This document shows positions 10,468 to 19,107 of a DNA stretch of 34,342 nucleotides, in pieces. The notes below the pieces were generated by a model. That model saw nothing but the letters and a program-made list of their open reading frames with translations, was not told the origin of the DNA and ran no database searches. Source of the stretch: Candidatus Thiovulum karukerense (GTDB lineage: Bacteria; Campylobacterota; Campylobacteria; Campylobacterales; Thiovulaceae); the NCBI GenBank assembly GCA_024281215.1, contig JAMJTX010000026.1:1-34342 (forward strand), written 5' to 3'. Each line of letters starts with the position of its first letter. Position 1 is the first letter of the stretch. Position numbers and translations under genes: made by a program.

Positions 10468-12135
10468 ATGAAGAAGTTCCTGAATATAATTAACTTATCT
10501 CTCTTCTCTATTTTTATACTCCTATCAGGTTGTAATGTAGCTGATAATATCAATAAAGATCTATTGGGTATTGAAGATGAAGATAACAGTAATCCTCCGC
10601 CATCTAATAGTGATGATAGTCAGCCTGATGATAGTAGTGATGATGACAACAGTAATCCTCCACCATCTAACAATGACAACAATCAATCTGATGATAGTAG
10701 TGATGATGACAACAGTAATCCTCCACCATCTAACAATGACAACAATCAACCTGATGATAGTAGCGATGATTCTAATATTACTAGCAATGGTGATTCAAAC
10801 CTTTCAAGCGGTTCTAACGATAATGATACCCAAGAGACTCCTATGGAGTGTGAGAGTGGTTACCATTTAGAGGGTGATACTTGTGTTGTTGATACAGTTA
10901 CTTGCGATGACGATCAAATTCTTCAAAATGGTGAATGTGTTGATGTAACAACTACTTGTTCGACGGGTTATCACTTATCTGGTGGAACTTGTGTGCCTGA
11001 TAGTTCTGGTGGTTTAGATTATGTGGAGGTGGTTGAATTTAACCTTTCACTACCTGAATATAACAACCAGAAAAGTATAGATATTATCATGCCAAAAAAT
11101 CATGAAAAAGTTGTTATTGTTCGTTCAAATCCTAAACAGACTGATATCAACCTAAAGATGCAACTTCATCAATTTACTAACAATAGTGTAGTTGATGCAA
11201 TGCTTCAGGCTGAAGGTTCTCCAATCGTTGCACAGAACTATGATTATGGAGTCATTTTTACATCTGGAGATGCCATAGGTAAAGATGAGTTCCAATTGAC
11301 CCTTGAGAACGATACAGGATTTAGCGATAGTGTATATATCAATATGCAGGTTATTGATCAGATAACTTTAACTAAGGCACGAGATAAATATACTGTTGTA
11401 ACAGATGGAGATGCTGTAAATATAGTTATTGGGGGCTACAATGCTTTAAATAATCCTCTTGAGTTTGAAATTGTTGATTTAACCCAGATTAACAATGAGA
11501 AAAATCTTGCAATTGTTGTTAATGGCTCAAGAATCTTCAATACAGATACAGTTGATGGAGTTGATTTCAACTTTTCAGTTAGAGGTCTTGAAGATTGGAA
11601 AGAGAGTGTTGAGATTAAAGTTAAAGATAGAAGTACAGGAACAACTGAATCACTATTCTTAACTATTGAGTCTGCAAAACGAAGTACTGCTATCTATGAA
11701 GATCTAGAAGAGTGTAATGAAGATTACAATAGAAACTACTTTGAGGCAACTAGTGATAGCAACACTCCTCAATCTCCAGATGGAATATATAGTTCTGACA
11801 ATGCGATATACTTAAAATCGACTTACAATATGGACTATGATATAGGTAATACATTCTCAACTGTTATGGTATTCCATCCAACAAATGGTCAATACTCTTA
11901 TGATAGCTATGCACGAGAGACAATATCTAATTTAGATACTGGAAAAAGGATAGCTACTATATACTATGCAAACTACCTTCAAGGAATGGATTACTTTGTT
12001 AAGTACTACAATGAGGATAAGAACCAAGTTGTATGTGAGAGACGAACATTCCCTGTAATTAGTGCAGCTCCAATTGAAGACTGGGAGAGCGGACTCTATA
12101 CTCCGACTGAGTCAGAAATTCCTTCTATCTTCTAG
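10468..12135 (+). CDS. Repeat-containing surface lipoprotein
   Basis: The ORF track starts at 10393, but that start lies inside the preceding gene. The ATG at 10468 follows the previous TGA by one base, has GAAGGG 7 bases upstream, and gives a perfect lipoprotein signal (MKKFLNIINLSLFSIFILLSGC, lipobox LSGC, Cys22). The product is 555 aa. After the lipid anchor comes an acidic stalk of three 21-residue repeats (DNSNPPPSNNDNNQPDDSSDD). Next come three small cysteine modules (CESGYHLEGDTCV, CDDDQILQNGEC, CSTGYHLSGGTCV). About 380 residues follow that look beta-rich and match nothing I recognise. Asn rather than Asp after the lipidated Cys is compatible with outer-membrane sorting. Likely displayed on the surface with its operon partners; the function is unknown. 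Confidence 0.87.
   Translation: MKKFLNIINLSLFSIFILLSGCNVADNINKDLLGIEDEDNSNPPPSNSDDSQPDDSSDDDNSNPPPSNNDNNQSDDSSDDDNSNPPPSNNDNNQPDDSSDDSNITSNGDSNLSSGSNDNDTQETPMECESGYHLEGDTCVVDTVTCDDDQILQNGECVDVTTTCSTGYHLSGGTCVPDSSGGLDYVEVVEFNLSLPEYNNQKSIDIIMPKNHEKVVIVRSNPKQTDINLKMQLHQFTNNSVVDAMLQAEGSPIVAQNYDYGVIFTSGDAIGKDEFQLTLENDTGFSDSVYINMQVIDQITLTKARDKYTVVTDGDAVNIVIGGYNALNNPLEFEIVDLTQINNEKNLAIVVNGSRIFNTDTVDGVDFNFSVRGLEDWKESVEIKVKDRSTGTTESLFLTIESAKRSTAIYEDLEECNEDYNRNYFEATSDSNTPQSPDGIYSSDNAIYLKSTYNMDYDIGNTFSTVMVFHPTNGQYSYDSYARETISNLDTGKRIATIYYANYLQGMDYFVKYYNEDKNQVVCERRTFPVISAAPIEDWESGLYTPTESEIPSIF
10582..10770 (+). repeat. Three tandem 63-bp repeats encoding an Asp/Ser/Pro stalk
   Basis: Three in-frame units start at 10582, 10645 and 10708. 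Units 2 and 3 differ at only two of 63 bases, while unit 1 is more diverged. Each encodes 21 residues with PPPSN and DDSSDD. The near identity of units 2 and 3 points to recent duplication, so copy number may vary between strains. Confidence 0.9.
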
Positions 12136-12153
12136 TTCCGTAGGAGAAAATTC

Positions 12154-15132
12154 ATGAAATATCTATTCACTCTATTGGCTTTAGCAACCTCCCTTTTTGG
12201 GAGGGACTTCACTGTTACAACAAGTGAAGAACTCTACTTTGCTCTTAAAAGTGCAGAAAACAATCTTGAAGATGACACAATTACTCTAAAAAAGGGTCGC
12301 TACATTGCAACGGATAAACATCTTTTTGTCTATGAGTCTAGTGAGAATTTTGACTTAACACTTGAAGCTGAGTCTGGAGCAAGAAGAAGTGATGTGGTCA
12401 TTGATGGAAATGGCTTGTCTTCTGTTCTAACCTTTCGTAATGAGACATATAAGATTATTGTCAATATTCTAAATATAACGATACAGAATGGAGATACAGC
12501 TGAACAGGGTGGTGGTATTCTTATGGATAACATAGGGGAACTAAACCTTGATGGTGTAACAGTTGCTTATAATAAGTCAAAGTATGATGGTGCTGGTGTC
12601 TATAATTTAGGAACAGTTATTGTTAATGAGTCAATTATTGCTAGAAATGAGTCTTTGAGAGGAGTTGGTGGAGGTGTTTTTACGGGTCGTAATGCAATTA
12701 TAAAACTCTCGCAAATATCTTACAACAAATCCTATAAACACGGTGGTGGAGTGTTTAGTACAAAAACAGCTCTTGTCAAAGATTCAACAATATCATACAA
12801 CCAGAGTAGTTATGGTGGAGCATTCTATGGTCTCTCAAAGCTTAAAGCGACACAATCTATATTTACAAACAATAGTGCTAAATATGATGGTGGGGCAATT
12901 AAATGCGATAAAGTTCGCCTTTTTGATGTAAATCTTTCCAACAATAGTGCTAATAACTATGGTGGTGCTATCTATTCAACAAGAGTCAATCTTGATGATT
13001 CAAGCCTTTTTGAGAATAGTGCGAAATATGGTGGAGCTATTCTTTCAGATGAGATCGAGATAAAAGGTGGTTCGATATTTAAGAACTCCGCAGATTATAG
13101 TGGGGGTGCTTTAAAGGGTGTTAATGTAATAGTGAAAGATGCAAATCTTTCATACAACACTAGCAGAAGAGATGGTGGAGCGATTGAGACCACTCAAGCT
13201 ATCATATCAAATAGTGAGCTATCTGATAATAGCAGTAAAAAGGGTGGAGCTATTTTTGGCAAACGAGTCACAATTACAAACTCTACTTTTAATCGAAACA
13301 GGTCAGCTATAAGTGGTGGAGCTGTTAAAGGTTACGATCTTAAAATTCGTTATACCACTATGTGCGAAAATCGATCTGAGAAGTTTGGAGGGGCTATTGA
13401 TGGAGTTGATGTTACAGTTACAAACTCAAATCTTTCCAAAAATGTCAGCTATAAAGGTGGTGCTATCTACTCTCCGCACACATCAAAGCTTGATTTAACA
13501 AACTCCCTTATGTTTTACAATAAAGCATACTATGGAGGAGCACTGTTTGGTAATGTAAAGATTTTTAACTCTCTTCTACTTAATAACTATGCTAAAGGAA
13601 TGACTCTCTATGGTAAAGGAACTCTTATTAACAATGTTATTAAGAACTTTACTGCACCAGATGTAGCTTCTCAAGAGATATTTATGACAGGGAATCTTAA
13701 GCTAGAGAACAACTATCTCAATATGGGTAACATCTATAACTATCAGATGTATAAACTCAAAAGAAAAGGGAATCTGCCACTAAGTCAATTAGAGGAGGTT
13801 GAAGATCTATCGAGTGTATTTGGAGAACAGTCTCATATAGCTTCAGTTGGACTATCCGTAGATTTTAGATCTAGTTGTGAAGAGATTTTTAATGTGAAAA
13901 ATGCATATGAATCTCTTTTAGAGAATGCTCTTATCGATGTTAATGGTGATGATGATAATGATACTATCGTTACGATGAAGCGAGATGATAGAGGTGCTGA
14001 AAGAAGCTCAATGTTAGCAGATATTAGTGATTTGATGGTTGAGGGTGACCAGAAAGTCTTTAATGAACTATACCTTGTTGTGATTGTTAGAAGTGGAAAA
14101 CATAGAGTCGAAAAATATTTTATCGATTTTGACGAGGGTCGAGGTTATGAAGAGATTAGAGGAAATTCTGTAAATCACCGTTTTCATAACTCTGGAATTA
14201 AAGATATAAAAGTTAAGATTGTTGATAGTGCAGGCAATATTGTTGAAAGAGAGTTTCCAGTAGATATATATGAACTATCTCAAGATGAGTTCCGAGAACT
14301 GTTGAGCGATACTGAGACACGAGAGTATCTTGAAAACATAAGTAAAGGTGTTCTAAATGTTGCAGAGGATATGAATGGCTCAAAATATAGTTCTGCGGTT
14401 GGTCTCTTTAATAGAAGTAGTGGTGATAGTGAATATCTAAAAAGAAGGTATGGGGCTTTATTGAGTGAGTTAAACTCTGAGAGTGCTTCAAGTAATGAGT
14501 TTAATATCTCGAAGATGGTACAGTTTAATAATGGTGTCAATGAGGTTAAAGAGTATATCCTTAGTAACTTGGAGGAGTTTAACTTAGTCTCTCGCGAGGA
14601 GTCAAAAGATGCTATTGAGAATGCTAAGAAGTATATAGTTGAGAATCCATCAGAGTTCAATCTCACAAGTTTCAGAAACTATGAAGAGATTATTATCGAT
14701 ATCCAACATCAAATTATGTCAAATCTTGATGAGTATAACTTAACCCATAAAAAGAACTTAGATGTTGCATATAGTGAAGGACAAGAGAAAGTTATAAGCA
14801 ACCCGAAAGCATTCAACCTTATGAGTATGAACGACCTTCAGGGTGAAATGAGAAAACTTACTGATAAGATTAAAGCAGATCCATCTAAATATGGCATTAA
14901 AGTTACCAGAGAAGTTGTTCAAAGTCTTGATAAAGGTTGGTCTCTTCTTGGAACTCTTGCTGAAATAGAAGATATATCAATATTTGACGGTGCAAAAATT
15001 GTTTGGATATTTGCCGAAGGTGAGTTTAAGGGGTATAGCCCTGATCCTGATGTCCGAAGGAAGATTCGGGGAGCATACTTTGAACTCTTTAGCCATGTTC
15101 CAAAAAATGCTGGAATCTGGCTCTATAAGTAA
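12154..15132 (+). CDS. Secreted beta-helix protein with Pmp-like GGAI repeats and helical repeats
   Basis: The 992-aa product has a signal peptide (MKYLFTLLALATSLFG) and an ATG preceded at 7 bases by AGGAG. Residues about 20-470 hold some 15 repeats of about 20-25 residues built on GGAI/GGGV plus N-x-S (FTNNSAKYDGGAI, LFENSAKYGGAIL). This matches the pattern of chlamydial polymorphic membrane proteins and right-handed beta-helices. Unlike Pmp autotransporters it has no C-terminal barrel. Residues about 790-925 carry roughly 33-residue helical repeats marked NLEEFNL, NPSEFNL, NLDEYNL, NPKAFNL and DPSKYGI. The last 64 residues form a small module, KGWSLLGTLAEI ... GIWLYK. Similar tails occur, as far as I recall, in other Campylobacterota exported proteins. 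Probably a surface or extracellular adhesin-like protein. Confidence 0.88.
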   Translation: MKYLFTLLALATSLFGRDFTVTTSEELYFALKSAENNLEDDTITLKKGRYIATDKHLFVYESSENFDLTLEAESGARRSDVVIDGNGLSSVLTFRNETYKIIVNILNITIQNGDTAEQGGGILMDNIGELNLDGVTVAYNKSKYDGAGVYNLGTVIVNESIIARNESLRGVGGGVFTGRNAIIKLSQISYNKSYKHGGGVFSTKTALVKDSTISYNQSSYGGAFYGLSKLKATQSIFTNNSAKYDGGAIKCDKVRLFDVNLSNNSANNYGGAIYSTRVNLDDSSLFENSAKYGGAILSDEIEIKGGSIFKNSADYSGGALKGVNVIVKDANLSYNTSRRDGGAIETTQAIISNSELSDNSSKKGGAIFGKRVTITNSTFNRNRSAISGGAVKGYDLKIRYTTMCENRSEKFGGAIDGVDVTVTNSNLSKNVSYKGGAIYSPHTSKLDLTNSLMFYNKAYYGGALFGNVKIFNSLLLNNYAKGMTLYGKGTLINNVIKNFTAPDVASQEIFMTGNLKLENNYLNMGNIYNYQMYKLKRKGNLPLSQLEEVEDLSSVFGEQSHIASVGLSVDFRSSCEEIFNVKNAYESLLENALIDVNGDDDNDTIVTMKRDDRGAERSSMLADISDLMVEGDQKVFNELYLVVIVRSGKHRVEKYFIDFDEGRGYEEIRGNSVNHRFHNSGIKDIKVKIVDSAGNIVEREFPVDIYELSQDEFRELLSDTETREYLENISKGVLNVAEDMNGSKYSSAVGLFNRSSGDSEYLKRRYGALLSELNSESASSNEFNISKMVQFNNGVNEVKEYILSNLEEFNLVSREESKDAIENAKKYIVENPSEFNLTSFRNYEEIIIDIQHQIMSNLDEYNLTHKKNLDVAYSEGQEKVISNPKAFNLMSMNDLQGEMRKLTDKIKADPSKYGIKVTREVVQSLDKGWSLLGTLAEIEDISIFDGAKIVWIFAEGEFKGYSPDPDVRRKIRGAYFELFSHVPKNAGIWLYK

Positions 15133-16536
15133 GTGCAGAAGATATTTAAAGAGGTAACATCTCTTGATAAGAGATGTTACAAAGAACTCTTTCTCAGTGA
15201 AGATATTTTGATGGAGAGTGCAGGTCGCTCAATATCAGACTATATTCTGAAGAACTTTCCAAAACAATCAACTATCCTGATAATTTCAGGAGGTGGTAAT
15301 AATGGAGCCGATGGAGTTGTTGTTGCAAGACAGCTTCACAAAGATTATAGAGTTAAACTGTTTCTTGCTTCTCAGCCAAAGAGTGAGATAGGCAAACTTC
15401 AGCTAAAACGAGCATCAGCTGTTGGAGTTAAAATTGTTACAGAGGTAGAAGATAGTGATGTTGTTGTTGATGCTATTTTTGGGAGTGGCTTTCAGGGTGA
15501 GTTATCAGAAAAATATATAGACCTCATCAGTAGATTCAATTCGCTATCTGGATTTAAAATAGCTTGTGATCTACCATCAGGAGTAGATATTGATGGAGGC
15601 ATACCTTCAATAGCTACAAACTGTGATATCACTATAACGATGGGGGCTATGAAACTCTCTCTTCTATCTGATGAGGTCAAAGATTTAACTGGTTCAATAG
15701 TTGTGGCAGACTTAGGAGTCTCAAGAGCTATATATGAGACTCACTCTATCTACTCTCTTCTTGAGAAGAGTGATCTAAAACTACCAATTCGAAAGTCTCA
15801 ATATAGTCATAAAGGTAGTTTTGGACATAGTGCTATATTAAGTGGAGAGAAGAGTGGTGCATCTATTATATCTGGAACTGCATCTCTCCTTTTTGGCTCA
15901 GGACTTGTAACTTTAGTCTCTCAAAATGAGAGTCTCAATACTTCTTATGAGTTAATGAGTAGTCAAACAGTACCTGATAATAGCACAGTAATTATTGCAG
16001 GTATGGGACTGGGAAATAGCGGAATAGAGTATTTCAGAGACGAGATATTAAATAGCACTCTACCCATGCTTCTTGATGCAGATATTTTTCATCATCAAAT
16101 TATTAATGATATTCTTAAAAAACGACCATATAACTTAGTTATAACTCCACACCCAAAAGAGTTCCAGTCAATTTTAAAGGTTGTGTTCCATATAGAGTTA
16201 CCAATATCAGAGATAGTCAAAAAACGGATTGAATTAACAGAACTATTCTCACAAAGATTTCCAGATGTAGTTCTTCTATTAAAAGGTGCTAATCGAGTTA
16301 TAGCTTTTCAAGAGAGGCTATATTTTGATACTTTGGGAGATGTTAGTTTAGCAAAAGGTGGAAGTGGAGATATATTGGCAGGATTAATAGGTTCTCTTTT
16401 AGCTCAGGGTTATTCTCCTTTAGATGCAACAGTTTCAGGTTCATTGGCTCTTAGTCTTTTATCACAAAGATATAAGGGAGCAAACTACTCCCTCTCACCT
16501 AGTAGGATTTTAAATATGGTTGGCGAACTATTTTAA
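15133..16536 (+). CDS. nnr: Bifunctional NAD(P)HX epimerase / ADP-dependent NAD(P)HX dehydratase
   Basis: Repairs hydrated NADH and NADPH. The N-terminal YjeF (NnrE) domain, residues about 1-210, epimerises the R and S forms and shows ILMESAG and GGGNNGADGVVVARQL. The C-terminal ribokinase-like NnrD domain, about 220-467, dehydrates S-NAD(P)HX using ADP. It shows HKGSFGHSAILSGEKSGASI, GMGLGNSG, ITPHPKEFQSIL, LLKGAN and the nucleotide/catalytic loop AKGGSGDILAGLIGSLLAQG. Its length fits the fused bacterial enzyme. The start is GTG directly after the TAA of the beta-helix gene, with no clear ribosome site, so translation likely depends on coupling. Its stop overlaps the convergent pyrF stop by four bases (TTAA). 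The GSGD variant of the usual GTGD loop is a mild substitution. Confidence 0.95.
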   Translation: MQKIFKEVTSLDKRCYKELFLSEDILMESAGRSISDYILKNFPKQSTILIISGGGNNGADGVVVARQLHKDYRVKLFLASQPKSEIGKLQLKRASAVGVKIVTEVEDSDVVVDAIFGSGFQGELSEKYIDLISRFNSLSGFKIACDLPSGVDIDGGIPSIATNCDITITMGAMKLSLLSDEVKDLTGSIVVADLGVSRAIYETHSIYSLLEKSDLKLPIRKSQYSHKGSFGHSAILSGEKSGASIISGTASLLFGSGLVTLVSQNESLNTSYELMSSQTVPDNSTVIIAGMGLGNSGIEYFRDEILNSTLPMLLDADIFHHQIINDILKKRPYNLVITPHPKEFQSILKVVFHIELPISEIVKKRIELTELFSQRFPDVVLLLKGANRVIAFQERLYFDTLGDVSLAKGGSGDILAGLIGSLLAQGYSPLDATVSGSLALSLLSQRYKGANYSLSPSRILNMVGELF

Positions 16537-17225
16537 AATTGAGTTAGTTCGGCTAGAATCTTCTCAACATTTCCTCTCGGATCTTCTGAGTTATAGATTG
16601 GACGACCAACAACTATATAATCTACATGTTGATTCTTTGCAACATATATATTACCAACTCTCTTTTGATCATCAGCACTCTCTCCAAAAGGTCGAATACC
16701 TGGAGTTAGAGTTAGGAAATCGTTAGATGTATGCTCTTTTATTATTTTACTCTCAAATACAGAAGCAACTACACCATCTATTCCTGCTTCAAAACTGTGT
16801 TGAGCGAGTTGAACTCCTTTTTTTGGAATAGGTTCATGATAGATCTCCATAAACTCTTTATTATCAAAAGATGTTAAAGCAGTTACGGCTAAAACTTTAG
16901 GACGACTCTCTCGCTTATTTAATCTCTCCATAACAGCACTCATTCCCCGTTTTCCAGCACTAGCATGGACATTAAACATATCTATACCAAGATCGGCAAT
17001 CTCTTCAGCAGCATCAGCCATTGTGTTAGGAATATCATATAGTTTTAAATCTAGAAATATCTTAAAGTTTGGATTAATACTCTTCAATTCATTGATAATA
17101 CTCTCTCCATCTCTAATGTAGCTTCTAAATCCAACCTTTAGCCATACATCAAAATCTTTAATCTCTTTCACGAGATCAATATTCTCAACTAGAGACGGTC
17201 TATCCAATGCAATACAGAGTTCCAT
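16533..17225 (-). CDS. pyrF: Orotidine 5'-phosphate decarboxylase
   Basis: Last step of UMP synthesis: decarboxylates OMP. The triad motif DLKLYDIPNTM carries the catalytic Asp-Lys-Asp residues. KVGFRSY, NVHASAGKRGM, LTPGIRPFG and the phosphate-gripping end VGRPIYNSEDPRG are all present. I start at the ATG at 17225 (MELCIALDRPSLV), giving 230 aa. It is preceded at 5 bases by AGGAG and fits the family N-terminus. The track start, a TTG five codons upstream, overlaps that ribosome site. Single cytoplasmic enzyme, convergent with nnr, and followed by no other pyr gene here. Confidence 0.96.
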   Translation of the reverse strand: MELCIALDRPSLVENIDLVKEIKDFDVWLKVGFRSYIRDGESIINELKSINPNFKIFLDLKLYDIPNTMADAAEEIADLGIDMFNVHASAGKRGMSAVMERLNKRESRPKVLAVTALTSFDNKEFMEIYHEPIPKKGVQLAQHSFEAGIDGVVASVFESKIIKEHTSNDFLTLTPGIRPFGESADDQKRVGNIYVAKNQHVDYIVVGRPIYNSEDPRGNVEKILAELTQF

Positions 17226-17282
17226 ACACTCTCCTAACAATTAATTATTGGTATGATTGTATCAAAAATAGTTATTCACTTA

Positions 17283-18026
17283 TCAGTTCTCAACCCTCAA
17301 TAGGTGAACTCTAAACTTTATATAACCTAGAATATATAGAAAAATAGACTGAATTAATATATGCAACCAGTTAGACCTAGAGAGTTCATCTTGATCGAAG
17401 ATATGAAAATTGGGAACAACTATTGATAGATAGTCATATATAGTCTGCAACTGAAGATCATTTTTTATTTTGTAAGCATAGATATATAACTCATCAAGAC
17501 CATTTCCAAAGAAAAAGATTGTTAAAGAGTATATCATCGCTTTCAAGGCTGTTGTAAATTGAGCTAATGCTAGAAACAGTAATATCAAAACAGTTGAAGA
17601 TAGGATTGATAAACTTAACTGATAAGCTATTTTTACATCAACTTTATAGATTGCCATATAGATCTGATCTACAACCATAAAAAGAATAAACAGAGAGAGT
17701 ATGGTGGCTATTTGAGATAAAACAACTGATAAAAAATATAGACCTCTATTTAAACTGCTTGATAGAGGAAATATAAATATTCCACCATTTCGCTCTTTTC
17801 CTAAATATGAAAATAGCGAAAATATAGCTATTAGATGTAAAAGAGAACCTTGAATGGAGATAGTTACATCTCGAAAAAGACGAGAGTTACCATCTCCCAT
17901 ATCTATATGACTCACCCCTATTGAGATAGCAATTGAGACTATTGAAAGTATGATAAATAGAGTAATAGCTCTCTGTTTTACAAAAGATTTGTATAAAAAT
18001 AGGGTTAAAGCAAACACTCTACTCAT
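17283..18026 (-). CDS. ABC-2-type multi-pass membrane protein
   Basis: The product (247 aa from the ATG at 18026) is very hydrophobic, with about six membrane segments, such as AITLFIILSIVSIAISIGV, LLHLIAIFSLFSYLG and FLSVVLSQIATILSLFILFMVV. The loop LGKERNGGIFIFPLSSSLNRGLYF resembles the cytoplasmic loop after the second segment of ABC-2 permeases. No ATPase partner is adjacent. The chosen ATG (MSRVFALTLF) overlaps the trpA stop by 8 bases; the track start nine codons upstream lies deeper in trpA and is less likely. No ribosome site is obvious, so expression is probably coupled to trpA. Substrate unknown. Confidence 0.75.
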   Translation of the reverse strand: MSRVFALTLFLYKSFVKQRAITLFIILSIVSIAISIGVSHIDMGDGNSRLFRDVTISIQGSLLHLIAIFSLFSYLGKERNGGIFIFPLSSSLNRGLYFLSVVLSQIATILSLFILFMVVDQIYMAIYKVDVKIAYQLSLSILSSTVLILLFLALAQFTTALKAMIYSLTIFFFGNGLDELYIYAYKIKNDLQLQTIYDYLSIVVPNFHIFDQDELSRSNWLHILIQSIFLYILGYIKFRVHLLRVEN

Positions 18027-18753
18027 TGATAATATTTTTAATCTTCTCTGCACTTTTTGTGATTCTTACTATCTTCTCTGAATGAGATATAGAGCTGTCT
18101 AACAGTATCTTTACAAAAGCACTTCCAACAATTACACCATCAACATCTCTACTCTTCTCTTTAGCACTCTCTTCATTAACTCCAAAACCGATGTATAGTT
18201 CATCTGTTGATGAGGTACGAATATCCTCTATAACTCTTTTTAGATCTTCTGTTTTACCACTTCCAGTAATTCCAGCATAAGCTACTAGATAGATAAATCT
18301 ACTTCTGTCACCTTTTAAGAGTTGAGATATCCTCTCTTTACTATCTGTTGGAGCGATAAATGGTATTAAGTCTCGACTATGATTATTGAACAACTCTCTA
18401 TATTGAAGAGCCTCTTCATATGGCAAATCAGGAATAATCAGTCCCTCAACACCTCGTCTTTTTAACTCAGGAATTAGGATTTCCATTTTTTGATTGTAGA
18501 AACTGTTAAAGTATCCCATAAGATAAGTATCAATAGGTGAACTCTCAGCAAGATTGAGAACATCAGCAAATTTAACACCATTTTTAAGAGCTAAACCATT
18601 AGCCTTTTCAATCACTTCACCATCAGCCACAGGATCAGAGAATGGAACACCAAGCTCAAGAGTATCAACACTTGTTTTTAGCGAGGAGATAAGATCTTTT
18701 GTAAATTCAATATCTGGATAACCAGTTGTTAAGTATGCTACAAGCTTTTTCAT
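18019..18753 (-). CDS. trpA: Tryptophan synthase alpha chain
   Basis: Cleaves indole-3-glycerol phosphate to indole and glyceraldehyde 3-phosphate; indole passes to TrpB. Both catalytic acids are visible, E33 and D44, in ELGVPFSDPVADGEVI, with the family's normal 11-residue spacing. LIIPDLPYEEA, FIAPTDSKERI, YAGITGSG, GFGVNEESA and GVIVGSAFVK mark the TIM barrel and phosphate site. The track ORF begins 23 codons too early. The ATG at 18753 (MKKLVAYLTTGYPD) has AAGGA 6 bases upstream and gives 244 aa, slightly short for the family because the usual N-terminal helix is reduced. No trpB or other trp gene lies nearby, so the pathway genes are dispersed. Confidence 0.95.
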   Translation of the reverse strand: MKKLVAYLTTGYPDIEFTKDLISSLKTSVDTLELGVPFSDPVADGEVIEKANGLALKNGVKFADVLNLAESSPIDTYLMGYFNSFYNQKMEILIPELKRRGVEGLIIPDLPYEEALQYRELFNNHSRDLIPFIAPTDSKERISQLLKGDRSRFIYLVAYAGITGSGKTEDLKRVIEDIRTSSTDELYIGFGVNEESAKEKSRDVDGVIVGSAFVKILLDSSISHSEKIVRITKSAEKIKNIINE

Positions 18754-18821
18754 CACGAATCCTTGAGTTTTTTTGCAAGGATAACTAAAATAATCTCTAT
18801 TAAGTGTTTTAAAATTTCTCA

Positions 18822-18881
18822 TCAGCTTTACTATATATATAAATTTCAGTAAAATTCCGCCTAAAAATTGAGGATAGTCTT
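18822..18881 (+). promoter_or_regulatory. Probable rpmB promoter
   Basis: The divergent trpA-rpmB gap of 128 bp contains ACTATATATATAAATTT just upstream of rpmB, a plausible extended -10 region about 40 bases before the ATG. A GAGGA ribosome site follows. No -35 is recognised. Confidence 0.4.
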
Positions 18882-19070
18882 ATGGCAAGAAGATGTGAAA
18901 TCAGTGGCAAAGGTCCTATGTCAGGAAATAATGTTAGCCATGCAAACAACAAAACAAAGAGAAGATTTTTACCAAACTTAAGAAGTGTAAAAATTACTCT
19001 TGAAGATGGAACTACTAGACGAGTAAAAATGTCTGCAAAAGAGTTAAGAACTCTAAAGAAAAAAGGTTAA
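18882..19070 (+). CDS. rpmB: 50S ribosomal protein L28
   Basis: The 62-aa protein starts [20 protein letters not shown] and has the conserved [12 protein letters not shown] segment and the basic C-terminus of L28. It lacks the paired CxxC zinc motifs seen in some L28 forms and keeps only Cys5. GAGGA precedes the ATG. It is followed by the potassium channel gene, an order I recall from Helicobacter pylori (rpl28 and the KchA-type channel), so conserved synteny supports a Campylobacterota origin. Confidence 0.97.
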   Translation: MARRCEISGKGPMSGNNVSHANNKTKRRFLPNLRSVKITLEDGTTRRVKMSAKELRTLKKKG

Positions 19071-19079
19071 TTCTTACAC

Positions 19080-19104
19080 TTAGTTACCGCTGGAAAATAA
19101 CTAA
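19080..19104 (+). repeat. Inverted repeat just upstream of channel start codon
   Basis: TTAGTTA (19080-19086) and TAACTAA (19098-19104) are perfect 7-bp arms with an 11-base loop, CCGCTGGAAAA, ending three bases before the GTG start. In RNA the hairpin would lie where the ribosome binds. It could tune translation, but the stem is AU-rich and weak and may be chance. Confidence 0.35.
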
Positions 19105-19107
19105 CAA

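Noticed and set aside
10582-10770. Possible CRISPR-like array
   Set aside because: The repeats are directly adjacent, coding and in frame, with no spacers.
10561-10870. Repeat-rich ORFs on both strands (10561..10749 and 10571..10870)
   Set aside because: They are frame shadows of the 63-bp repeats in the lipoprotein gene.
14280-14666. 128-aa minus-strand ORF inside the beta-helix gene
   Set aside because: It lies opposite a well-supported coding region and shows no start signal or domain.
18754-18822. 23-residue N-terminal extension of TrpA
   Set aside because: No family match and no ribosome site, while ATG 18753 has AAGGA and the normal start motif.
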